58,751 nucleotides of DNA from positions 1 through 58,751 of the forward strand of contig DASZMJ010000379.1 in assembly GCA_035551935.1 (NCBI GenBank). The letters run 5' to 3'. The notes beneath the pieces are model-generated. The model had not been told where the DNA came from. It made no database searches and saw only the letters and a list, made by a program, of their open reading frames with translations. The position numbers were made by a program, and so were the translations under genes. Below, one piece after another: positions 52,001 through 58,751 of the stretch. Each line of letters starts with the position of its first letter. The first letter of the stretch is position 1. Origin of the DNA: DASZMJ01 sp035551935 (GTDB lineage: Bacteria > Planctomycetota > Planctomycetia > Isosphaerales > Isosphaeraceae).

Positions 52001-55000
52001 AGCGGGATCACTTCCTTGTGGTGGCCCAGGTTACCGCGGTTGGCCGAGAGCTCGTAGTCCGCCTCGGCCTGAGGGAGATCGGCCCGGATCTTGGCGTCGA
52101 ACCTGTCGAGGATCTCCATCCGGATGTCGTTCTTGGCCAGGGCCAGCAGGAAGAGGGCCGAGGCCAGGCTGGTGGTGTCCATCGAGTGGAGCGAGAGCAG
52201 CTTGTTGCCGGTCTTGAGGAACTCGGCGTCGATGTCCTTGAGCTCGAGGATGAAGTCCTCGCCGAAGAACGCCCGCTGGTACTTCAGGTCGCGCGCCGTC
52301 TGGGTCGCGGCGTACTGCTCAGGGGTCATGTCCTTCGCGATCGGGTACGCGGCGCACGCCTCCTCGGCCTTCTCGCCGGCGACCTCGACGATGGCGTTGC
52401 GGAGCATCTGGCTGGACTGGACCGTCAGGAACCGGGCGTGGTCGACGTACGCCTGGATGCGCGAGGCGACGCGCTCGATCCGCTTCTCCTTCTCGCCGTT
52501 GATTTGAACGGTATGAATTGCGATTCTCACTTGTCCCGCCGGGGTATCGATTTCGTTGATCATCTTGCGGATGATGTTGACCCCCTTGATCGGCCCGCGG
52601 AGCTGGATGAGCCCCTCGCCGATGACCGAGACCGAGACCTGGAGGACCGGGTCGATGCTGTTGGGGTCGCCGGGGGCGTAGGAGTTCGGGTCCTCGTGCG
52701 CCGCGGCGACTTCGAGGCGGAACTGGCCCTCGCGGGCGCGTTCCTCCTTCTGGTTGTCCTGGAGCGCCTGGTCGCTCTGCTGGGCCTCGGCGGTGCGGGC
52801 CGACTGGAGGTCGTTCTGCGCCGCCTGGATGGCAGACTCGGCCGCGGCCTGGTCCTGCTCGGCCTGGGTCTGCTGGTCGACGAGCTGCTGGCGCCGGGCC
52901 GTTTGGTCGGTGATCTCTTGCGCAATCCTGGGGTCCGGCGCGGCCGGGTTCTGTTGCTGCTTCAGGATCTGGAGGCGGGCGTCGATGGCGGTGATCTGGG
53001 TGAACGAGGTCGTGCGGGTCGTCCGGGCCTGGGCCTGGTCGGCCTGGGCCTGGTCGAGCCGCCGCTGCGCGTCGCGGCTGGCGCCGGCGGCGCGGACGGC
53101 CTTGACCTCCTGAGCCTGCCGCTCGTCGGTCAGCGCGTCGGCCTCGTCCCGCGCCCGGTTCGCCAGCCGCCGGCGCGTGTCGACGGCGGCCTGGTTGTAC
53201 GACTTGAGGTCGCGGTTGATGATCTCGGCGACCCGCCGCGCATCGCGGTAGAAGTAGAGTCGGGAGACCTTCGTCTCGACGTGATCGGCCGGGTTGAAGC
53301 CGTTGGTCGGCGTCCTCGGGTTGTTGAACTCGGGGAAGGCGACGTTCGGCGCCTTCTCGGGCTTCGGGATGCCGTTGACGTCCAGCTCCCCCTGGACGAG
53401 CCCCTTGGTCACGGTCCTCGCCAGCGGCGGCTGCACGGGGTTGCCGTAGAGGTCGAGGAGGCCCTCCGGCGACTTCGACGACGGGACCTGGACGACGAGC
53501 TGATAAATGTCGGGCTTCAGGGCGTTGAAGTAGAGCGTGACGCTGTTCGGGTCGGGCGTCTTCGCCTTGATCGAGTTGACGGCCACGGCGGCGGCCAGGT
53601 TGGGGTCGAAGACGCCGGTGCCGCTCGTCGGCTGGAGCTGGAAGTTCGTGGGCTTGATCGTGGCGGGGTCGAGCGCGTTCCCCTTGAACCGCACGATGAT
53701 CGCCTGCTGGCCGAGGCCGGGTTCCGGGCTGTCGGTCGCGTCGACGGCGTCGATCGCCGGGCCCGTCTCGCTGTAGAGCAGCGCGACCGGCTTCGAGTAC
53801 ACCTTGGGCTGTTCCCCCTGGCCCAGGCCGACCTGGATCGGGTGCGGGCGGTTGGTCGCGAGCGTCGTCAGGATGGCCGGTTCGATCGCGTTGAGGTCGA
53901 TCGCCGCCGTCCAGTTACCCGCGGCGTCGGTCAGCGGCCCGGCCTTGGCGAGGACCGTCGACAGGTCGTCGAGGTAGACGAACACATACCCGCCCGGGCT
54001 CCCCCCCGTCCCCGTGAATGTCAGCTTCTTCGTGTTGACGTAGTAGGTCGTGCCGCGGACCTCGTCCTTCCCCGCGATCGTGACCAGGATCGGGGCCTGG
54101 GTCTTCGGGTCCACCCCGGGGACCTGGACGGCGGTGAGCACAGGGGCCTGGCCGGGCGCGACGGTGATCTTCGCGCGCTGCAAGTTCACCGGCTTCGAGA
54201 ACTGAGTGTACCCCAGATTGGGGTCGGTTTGAGCGACGACGGCCACGCGGCCGAGGGCGTCGAGCGAGAGCTCGGGGACCTTGAGGTCGGTCGCCCAGAA
54301 CGCCGTGTTCGGGATGATGGTGATCGGGGCCTCGGCCTCCTCCTTGAAGACCCAGTTCCCGCCGCTGTCTCGCGAGTAATACACGAAGCCGAATCGCCCC
54401 TGGGGCGCGGCGGGGGCGTCCTGGCCCCGGAGGCGCAGGTAACTGCCGAAGACCGTCACCGGCTTGTCCGAAAGTGCCGGCACGGCCTGGAAGTCGCCGC
54501 CCTTCGTGTTGACGTAGTCGGTGATCAGCGGCCCGGGCTGGGGATTCTCCGCCGGGACGATCAGGTCGCCGTAGGTGTCGCTGCCGACGTTGAGGCTCGA
54601 CTTGCCGGCGACGAGGGGGACCGTCTTGTCGGGGAGGAAGTGCGTGCCGGTCGGGTCGTTCGGGTCGGCCTTCAGCGGGACGTTGCCCAGGGTCACGGCC
54701 TGCGGCTTGGAGGGGACGACGACCGTGAAGGCCCGGGACCGCAGCGGCACGATCGCGGGGGCCTCCTTGGTCAGGTAGGCGATGTATTCCGGGGCGGCCC
54801 CGCTGGCCGGCTTCGGGTCGTCGTTGTCGACCTCATGGACCTCGACGGCGCCGGCCGGGCCGGTGCCCTGTTGCCCGACGGCCGTGGCGGCAACCGCGAG
54901 GGGGACCTGGCCCCGCGCGGGGATGACCTGGCCGTCCAGCGGCGCCGGCGGCGGGACCTCGGCATGCGCCGGAACGGTCGCCTCGGCCCGCGCCGGGGGC

Positions 55001-55119
55001 TCCGCCGCCCGCCCGCGATCCGGCGGCCCGAACCGGACCCAGCCGCTCCCAAGGCCGTAGCCGCCGAGCCCGAAGGCCACTACGCCGAGGACCAGGGCGA
55101 CCGCAACTCTTGCGTTCAT
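49051..55119 (-). CDS. Giant secretin-like envelope protein with coiled-coil insert
   Basis: The protein is 2022 residues. An N-terminal hydrophobic segment (about 3-28) is a signal or anchor. Residues 100-620 are beta-rich with Ig-like pieces (APILVTIAGKDEVRGTTYYV, GYVFVYLDDL, GPAIDAVDATDSPEPGLG). Residues about 650-795 are a long coiled coil with QAQ/DQ repeats. Residues about 825-865 match a secretin N1/KH-type module: SVIGEGLIQLRGPIKGVNII, RKMINEIDTPAGQVRIAIH. A helical region follows to about 1600. Residues about 1638-1736 resemble the secretin C-domain: FETGTGFQISPVIQPDGQAV, ASRTGQGVPLFQDIPGLG, ILFRPLPSAS. The last 190 residues are Pro/Ala/Arg-rich. Secretins are usually 400-800 residues, so this is exceptional. 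Start 55119 is chosen for the hydrophobic leader and AAGGAC before it. Confidence 0.8.
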   Translation of the reverse strand: MNARVAVALVLGVVAFGLGGYGLGSGWVRFGPPDRGRAAEPPARAEATVPAHAEVPPPAPLDGQVIPARGQVPLAVAATAVGQQGTGPAGAVEVHEVDNDDPKPASGAAPEYIAYLTKEAPAIVPLRSRAFTVVVPSKPQAVTLGNVPLKADPNDPTGTHFLPDKTVPLVAGKSSLNVGSDTYGDLIVPAENPQPGPLITDYVNTKGGDFQAVPALSDKPVTVFGSYLRLRGQDAPAAPQGRFGFVYYSRDSGGNWVFKEEAEAPITIIPNTAFWATDLKVPELSLDALGRVAVVAQTDPNLGYTQFSKPVNLQRAKITVAPGQAPVLTAVQVPGVDPKTQAPILVTIAGKDEVRGTTYYVNTKKLTFTGTGGSPGGYVFVYLDDLSTVLAKAGPLTDAAGNWTAAIDLNAIEPAILTTLATNRPHPIQVGLGQGEQPKVYSKPVALLYSETGPAIDAVDATDSPEPGLGQQAIIVRFKGNALDPATIKPTNFQLQPTSGTGVFDPNLAAAVAVNSIKAKTPDPNSVTLYFNALKPDIYQLVVQVPSSKSPEGLLDLYGNPVQPPLARTVTKGLVQGELDVNGIPKPEKAPNVAFPEFNNPRTPTNGFNPADHVETKVSRLYFYRDARRVAEIINRDLKSYNQAAVDTRRRLANRARDEADALTDERQAQEVKAVRAAGASRDAQRRLDQAQADQAQARTTRTTSFTQITAIDARLQILKQQQNPAAPDPRIAQEITDQTARRQQLVDQQTQAEQDQAAAESAIQAAQNDLQSARTAEAQQSDQALQDNQKEERAREGQFRLEVAAAHEDPNSYAPGDPNSIDPVLQVSVSVIGEGLIQLRGPIKGVNIIRKMINEIDTPAGQVRIAIHTVQINGEKEKRIERVASRIQAYVDHARFLTVQSSQMLRNAIVEVAGEKAEEACAAYPIAKDMTPEQYAATQTARDLKYQRAFFGEDFILELKDIDAEFLKTGNKLLSLHSMDTTSLASALFLLALAKNDIRMEILDRFDAKIRADLPQAEADYELSANRGNLGHHKEVIPLAMNTRFESFKGFFSAKLSGTDTLNPLQREFIKLAQILKSRLVTELEYTQRFKERGLIEDRLGDYLQELRDQKDRETKAKQLKLKNLEERRRQQVRMFPLLASFSQLLQDDSGVLNLVQRDYNATRDVVLSILNVNEELSKTIEREANRGKQQEEGIAELRPRFIAPKGPKEADDEITRLDRVRQAAEEVARRAGAGGEVVFYYPIDNVPRKFRIGRDENGTVETVSDAGENSSTPEHLRELTRQFHNWYDNADSFRKLVNQFNPPAEIGQIATQGSDLLEHLLKDARENPNLLTRHQIFEYAKVLTYYLAVFDSATVFLQSTERVTTQITTELSDATDVNASAVKATFGRWQRLKRTLLYRFRGRYLEEALKPINEIDVAFNALIAADTTYRIADQEAKESRRPIDTKKLLDMLLAEIEDKYIELLEGFRSHTANIDGYVKSIATALDDDFNTQFYYPAFRQIRESSSYWDVQLAQVETTNILTNNRMFAKVEPAATMEFDLPKRDILINEAMNGAKALMDSYGALVADPNFLALAKMQSGQPTSSPAAGFGGGANTVRNVLPGLPRSNDEQVLSQAPAGRREFGSPLEALIPDPAIYKFETGTGFQISPVIQPDGQAVVFHFNYMYTTNVREPVRADEKHLGRVKRQFIDTEVQLGNYELREVSRYTVALKASRTGQGVPLFQDIPGLGILFRPLPSASSSLQQNVILAQSTIFPTLFDLMGLRIAPAVADIDTMRMRNSEFIVRGRARDVSNHVFDYSTSSVDGFLRIPPAERRPDLYRTQETIPNIHPDGYQGPGLNQFDSQLQEGYDPTRANPPSRFTPSDSESERPAPTTGASPTIEGSPSASMTPRRPRRDPSSMRASATRATPGALPARPAPRGGPAAPIAAARATPGAARPGQARAASPAPTSRNVPPVRPGTRPTAPAVGSPPAARSPAPPRPTMPTPKVATPRAAPATPSAATPSGPLRRTRAFLSRLRGDD

Positions 55120-55368
55120 GGAGTCGTCCTTGACTCGTGGGCCCATCGCGGGAAACCACCGGGCCCGCGCGGCGACGCGACGGACCCGGCCCGGCCGAAC
55201 CGGTGGTTCGTAAGGGAGATGGTACGCTCGGGATCGCCTCAAGAGGGGCACGGAGTCGACGCTATCGACAATCGTTATTCACATGGCCACCCCGATTATC
55301 GGCGCGAACCTATGCCGACTGAAGGGGAAGTGCCGGCCCGGTCGCGATGGCGACGATCGCGGCCCGGC

Positions 55369-58284
55369 TCAGTAATCCTCGTTCTTCAGGGCGCGGACGC
55401 CGCTGCCGAATCGCGCGGTCCCGATCCGTTTGACCACCAGGAAGTTCCTCTTGCCGTCCCTCGCGTATTTCGAATCCGGCGCATGGATTTCCTTGATGAC
55501 CTGCGAGTAGCCGCGCACGCTGACCAGGTAGGAGGGGGGCTGGATCCCTTCCCCCGGGTCGCGGGCGTCCGGGAACGGGTCGGAATCCCAGGGGCGGAGC
55601 CAGATGGGGGGGAGCGTCAGCGTCTTCGGGACGTAAGGCCGCGAGTCGAGCCCGGGTGAGTCGAGCCGCTCGAAGAGGATGAGCTGGAGCTTCAACATGA
55701 CGGGCATGGCCGGCGTCGTGACGTTGAACCGCACTTCGTACTGGCCGTCGACCCGCGCCAGCAACCGCATCCCCTCATGGATGACGGCGCCGTCCCCCTC
55801 GAACGCGCAGCAGCGACTGCCGAACTTCGTCAACGGGAACCGCGCGGGGAGGTCGAAGGGATAGGTCCAGTACGGGGCCTGGGGGTTTTCACCGATGAGC
55901 CGGTTGGTCTTCGGTCGGGGATTCGGCGGGCCGAGTGGCATCTGCGATTCGTCGTCGTCCGGCGCCGGCACCTTCAGGATCGTCACCGTCGGCAGGTTGG
56001 GGAACGAATCCCGGGAGAGATGGAGGTCGTCATCATCCTGGCCCGGCGGTCGACTCGGCTGCGTCGGCCCGGGAGGCTTGGGACCACCCCGATTACCCGG
56101 GGCCTGCTTCGGTGCCGGCGTGTTCGCGTCCGGTTTCGCCTGGGGCTCGCCCGGTGCGGCGCCCTCCTTCGCGGGGGGGGTCGTCTCGTCCGGGGTCAGC
56201 CCGAGGGCGCGAGAAAGAGCCTGTGCGAGCCTTTCCAGGACCAGCGAGAAGAGGGACTTCGCGGGAGCTTGCGCCGACGTCAGCCAGACTCCTCCGTACG
56301 CGCCTTCCAACCAGGCGGACCGTGTGGGAGCTTGGGGCTTCGGGGTGATCCCTCCGTCCGGATTGGCGGGTGTCCCTGGCAAGTCGGGCATCGTCGCCGT
56401 CGCGCCGAAGTTGCGGAGCTCGCGGATCGTTCGGGGGTGCGGGACGATCCGCCCGTGATCCGGGTGAAGTGGGTGGTAGTGGGGACTGGCGTGTTCGGCG
56501 CAACGCTCGTCGGTGCAAGTCGGGCCGTGGTGGGCGTCGTCTGGCTGGAGGCGCGAGCGGTCGGCGGGCTCGCCGTCGCGGCCCTCCAGGAGGGGCGTCC
56601 AGTCGCCGAGGGGGGACAGCATGTTGCGCGGCGGAGGGGCCGGGTTCGCAGGCATCGCGTCCTGGTAGGCCACCCCGCGGACCATCCCTGTGGCGTACGG
56701 CGAGGGCCGCCCGCGCCGATCTGCGACGCTCGCCCTCCGGATGCCCGGCTCGATCGGGGCGTGGCGGGGTGGCTCGAACTCCTGGGTCTCGACCGACGGC
56801 GTCGGCTGGGGGGGGGCATGGGGCGGGATGGAAACCGGTAAGGGCGGGCCGTCCACTGTGCCCGGCTCGACGCCCACGCAGGCGCAGGAGGAGGTCGCCG
56901 AGGGCCTCTGGGTGGGGCAGAAGTCCGGATACGAGCAGGCCGGGATCGGCATCTCCGGGCAAATCTGCCCCAGCGCCGTGCCCCACAGGCCGATCCAGAG
57001 GGGCGTGTGGGCGGCGGGCGCGATCACCACCAGCTCGCCCGGCGCGGGGGCTTCCCATCCCCGCGGCTGCGGAGGCCGTTCGGCGAGGGCGGGGGGCGGC
57101 GTCGTGGAGGCCGAGGCCACGGTCTTCAAGCTCTCGACGACGACATCGCTGAACGTCATCTTGATCCCGGGGGCCTTCTTCGTCACGGCGTAGAGCACCG
57201 GGCACCAGGTGTCCTTCTGGGGCCAGTCCCCGCCGTTCGCGAGCTCGAGCGTGACCGCGGCGCCGGGCGGGTCGCAATCGTTCCAGACCGAACCGATCAC
57301 ATGAATTTTATTATTATCTTTTTTGATTCTAAACTTCAATCGATAGGTTGCCTTCCCCGTCAGGCCGTCGAGGCCACGTCCGCTCGAGAGGGGCGACCCG
57401 CCCTGATCGACGATGGCCGTCATGCTCGAGACCGGGGCGGCCAGGCCGTCGCCGAGCTTGCCGGTGAAGATGAGGAAGACGCCGCTCCCCTTGCCCGGCG
57501 GCTGCTTGGCCTGGAAGCCGAGGCCGACCTGGACCGAGAGGTCCGCGTTCCGCGCGGCGGCCTTGAGGAGGTCGTCCCAGCCGGTGACGGACACGGTCGC
57601 CGAGACCTGCATGTCCTGGTTCACGGGGTAGCCGAGGCCGAAGAGGTTCGTCGCGATCGGGGCGTTGCCCGACGCGTCGAGGCCCGGGGTGATCACGCCG
57701 TTGCTGACGACCCAGCCCATGGGCGCGCCTCCCGTCGGCGCGCCCCACAGGGTCGCGTTGTCGAACTCCTTGACGTCCTTCGTCGCGAGGGTCGCCGTCA
57801 ACTTATCCGACGTGGGGACTTGCACCGCCGCGATCGACATTACCGGCTTCGCGCTCTGGACGTTGGAGTTCACGGTGAACAGGTCGTAGCTGTAGGTCCG
57901 GCCGGGCAGCGCCGTCGGATCCAGATAATGAGACGCGTCTTTGGCGAACTGGTTTAATGGATGTGAATCCTTTGACAGAACATCGGTCCTCACGATCACA
58001 TAGCCGTCGGGATTTCCGGGGATGTTGCACCACGACAGGCGGACGCCGCCCGAGTCAGGGACCTCGAAATTGAAGCTCTTCTGGGCCGCGGCCGCCGCAT
58101 TCCCCGCCGCCTGACCCGGAGGTCCTTGTGGGCCTAGCGGGCCCTGTGCCCCTGGCTGTCCCTGCGGGCCCTGAGGCCCTTTCGGCCCCGGCGTTCCATT
58201 CCGGAGAAACAGGATTGCGACTCCGATCAAGGCGAGCAGGACGATGGCACCCACGATCGACGCGATCCACTTCAGAAGGCTCAT
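55369..58284 (-). CDS. Membrane-anchored protein with collagen-like repeat, unknown function
   Basis: The protein is 971 residues. One N-terminal membrane helix (about 5-27) is followed at once by nine Gly-X-Y triplets (GTPGPKGPQGPQGQPGAQ onward, about 30-58), so a collagen-like stalk leaves the membrane. A beta-rich region (75-400) has fibronectin-like features (GGVRLSWCNIPGNPDGYVIV, TYSYDLFTV). The middle (420-760) is proline-rich with clustered cysteines (CSYPDFC, SSCACVG, CTDERC). The C-terminal domain (about 800-971) is again globular (LPARFPLTKFGSRCCAFEGD, YEVRFNVTTPAMPVML). GGAGGAG precedes ATG 58284. It is 249 nt upstream of the giant secretin-like gene on the same strand. That spacer has no gene I can see. 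Confidence 0.82.
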   Translation of the reverse strand: MSLLKWIASIVGAIVLLALIGVAILFLRNGTPGPKGPQGPQGQPGAQGPLGPQGPPGQAAGNAAAAAQKSFNFEVPDSGGVRLSWCNIPGNPDGYVIVRTDVLSKDSHPLNQFAKDASHYLDPTALPGRTYSYDLFTVNSNVQSAKPVMSIAAVQVPTSDKLTATLATKDVKEFDNATLWGAPTGGAPMGWVVSNGVITPGLDASGNAPIATNLFGLGYPVNQDMQVSATVSVTGWDDLLKAAARNADLSVQVGLGFQAKQPPGKGSGVFLIFTGKLGDGLAAPVSSMTAIVDQGGSPLSSGRGLDGLTGKATYRLKFRIKKDNNKIHVIGSVWNDCDPPGAAVTLELANGGDWPQKDTWCPVLYAVTKKAPGIKMTFSDVVVESLKTVASASTTPPPALAERPPQPRGWEAPAPGELVVIAPAAHTPLWIGLWGTALGQICPEMPIPACSYPDFCPTQRPSATSSCACVGVEPGTVDGPPLPVSIPPHAPPQPTPSVETQEFEPPRHAPIEPGIRRASVADRRGRPSPYATGMVRGVAYQDAMPANPAPPPRNMLSPLGDWTPLLEGRDGEPADRSRLQPDDAHHGPTCTDERCAEHASPHYHPLHPDHGRIVPHPRTIRELRNFGATATMPDLPGTPANPDGGITPKPQAPTRSAWLEGAYGGVWLTSAQAPAKSLFSLVLERLAQALSRALGLTPDETTPPAKEGAAPGEPQAKPDANTPAPKQAPGNRGGPKPPGPTQPSRPPGQDDDDLHLSRDSFPNLPTVTILKVPAPDDDESQMPLGPPNPRPKTNRLIGENPQAPYWTYPFDLPARFPLTKFGSRCCAFEGDGAVIHEGMRLLARVDGQYEVRFNVTTPAMPVMLKLQLILFERLDSPGLDSRPYVPKTLTLPPIWLRPWDSDPFPDARDPGEGIQPPSYLVSVRGYSQVIKEIHAPDSKYARDGKRNFLVVKRIGTARFGSGVRALKNEDY

Positions 58285-58751
58285 GCGGGATCTCCTCCAG
58301 GTGAGAGGACTTCGGGTTGAAGCCGATCCAACCTTCTGGGTGCGACGTGTCGGAGTCGATCCTGCCCGCCGAACGGCTTCGATCGGCACGACGTCGGATT
58401 GCTCGCCTCGTGAGAACTGTATCTAACTGGGTAAACTGCGTCAAAAGGAAAAGACAGGATATTATAGCTGAAGAAAGGGGATATAGAGACCAGATAGCGG
58501 AGGCGGTCCTCAAACTTAATCTCCACCACCCAGGAACCCGCCCCGTGAAGCGCTACCGAATCGCGGGGATCGCTCCCGCTTTGTAGTGCTCTCGCGAAGA
58601 AAAAGGGACGGAGCGGAATGGCATTAAGCTTATCGTAGCAAGTCATTTACCCGATTCGGCTTGCAGCCAGGATCGGATGTTGGGCGAGGGGGTTGAGCTG
58701 ACACCGGGATTCGACGCCGGGGCTGGTTTTCAGGCCGTTTTCAATTATCAA
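58285..58751. other. Intergenic region upstream of the collagen-like gene
   Basis: No gene is supported. The stretch 58410-58500 is distinctly less GC-rich and probably holds the promoter for the minus-strand gene. The part 58560-58623 has a decayed copy of the repeat seen at 848-984. Sequence after 58640 shows nothing I recognise. Confidence 0.4.
58560..58623. repeat. Decayed REP-like element plus GGAGCGGAATGGCA motif
   Basis: ATCGCGGGGATCGCTC at 58560-58575 resembles the left flank of the elements at 848 and 2570, and GTAGTGCTCT at 58583-58592 equals the hairpin start at 871-880. The second arm is missing. It is followed by AAAAAGGGACGGAGCGGAAT at 58600-58619, a motif that recurs at 23518-23540 and, on the minus strand, at 20867-20890. 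Confidence 0.5.

Noticed and set aside
49867..55659. 1930-residue open frame on the plus strand opposite the secretin-like gene
   Set aside because: It is rich in R, G, D, V and L in the way antisense frames of GC-rich genes are, has no signal, domain or ribosome-binding site, and the minus frame shows real domain patterns.

Overview
The window looks like chromosomal DNA of a planctomycete, most likely of the family Isosphaeraceae. It is very GC-rich. It carries two DUF1549/DUF1553 + DUF1501 pairs, a PVC-type heme-binding CxxCH protein, exported proteins with the planctomycete-style N-terminal motif of the type LE-R (LEAR at 45576-46166, VEPRALL at 46419-47258), and a protein of the 'SRRNALKHGLTG' family. 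I see no rRNA, tRNA, CRISPR array, transposase or phage gene. Many long open frames opposite real genes are GC-driven shadows and are left out.

Layout. 1-2.7 kb: a small membrane protein, an unknown cytosolic protein, and several intergenic hairpins. 2.7-9.9 kb (minus strand): a probable operon encoding a VIT/VWA protein, an HisC-like aminotransferase, a second exported VWA protein, and an OmpR-type response regulator with its histidine kinase. 10.2-17.1 kb (plus): DUF1549/1553 protein, DUF1501 protein, ceramidase-like protein and a multi-pass HGSNAT-like membrane protein. These converge on a 1180-residue PVC heme protein (17.1-20.7 kb, minus). 20.7-24.0 kb: repeat-rich spacers around a TPR lipoprotein-like or exported protein.

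24.0-32.6 kb (plus) is the most interesting block. It is a compact operon of a pentapeptide-repeat/SWIM protein, a second SWIM protein, a small helical protein, an unknown protein sharing that helical module, a MoxR-type AAA ATPase, a DUF5682 protein and a CoxE-like VWA protein. A broken third SWIM C-terminus sits just upstream. AAA + VWA pairs usually form a chaperone-like remodelling machine; the SWIM, helical and DUF5682 proteins are probable substrates, adaptors or effectors. The function is unknown to me.

32.7-37.2 kb (minus): a BNR-repeat protein translationally coupled to a MoaD/ThiS-like protein, then an ECF42-type sigma factor with its usual partners (two YciI/DGPF proteins, plus DoxX) and two perfect TGTCGA-N17-CGAC promoter matches. 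37.3-42.1 kb (minus): the second DUF1501 + cytochrome/DUF1549/DUF1553 pair. 42.4-45.4 kb (plus): a two-gene version of the VioB/RebD architecture, with a single-base frameshift in the first gene. 45.6-58.3 kb: exported, proline-rich or Ig-like proteins, a 2022-residue protein with secretin-like N1 and C-terminal modules, and a 971-residue membrane-anchored protein with a collagen-like stretch. The last two look like parts of one envelope structure.

Throughout the spacers there are about eight REP/REPIN-like elements: inverted pairs of short palindromes with recurrent heads (GTAG/GGAG or GGGTGGC) and different cores. One of them forms the whole 201-bp spacer inside the SWIM operon.
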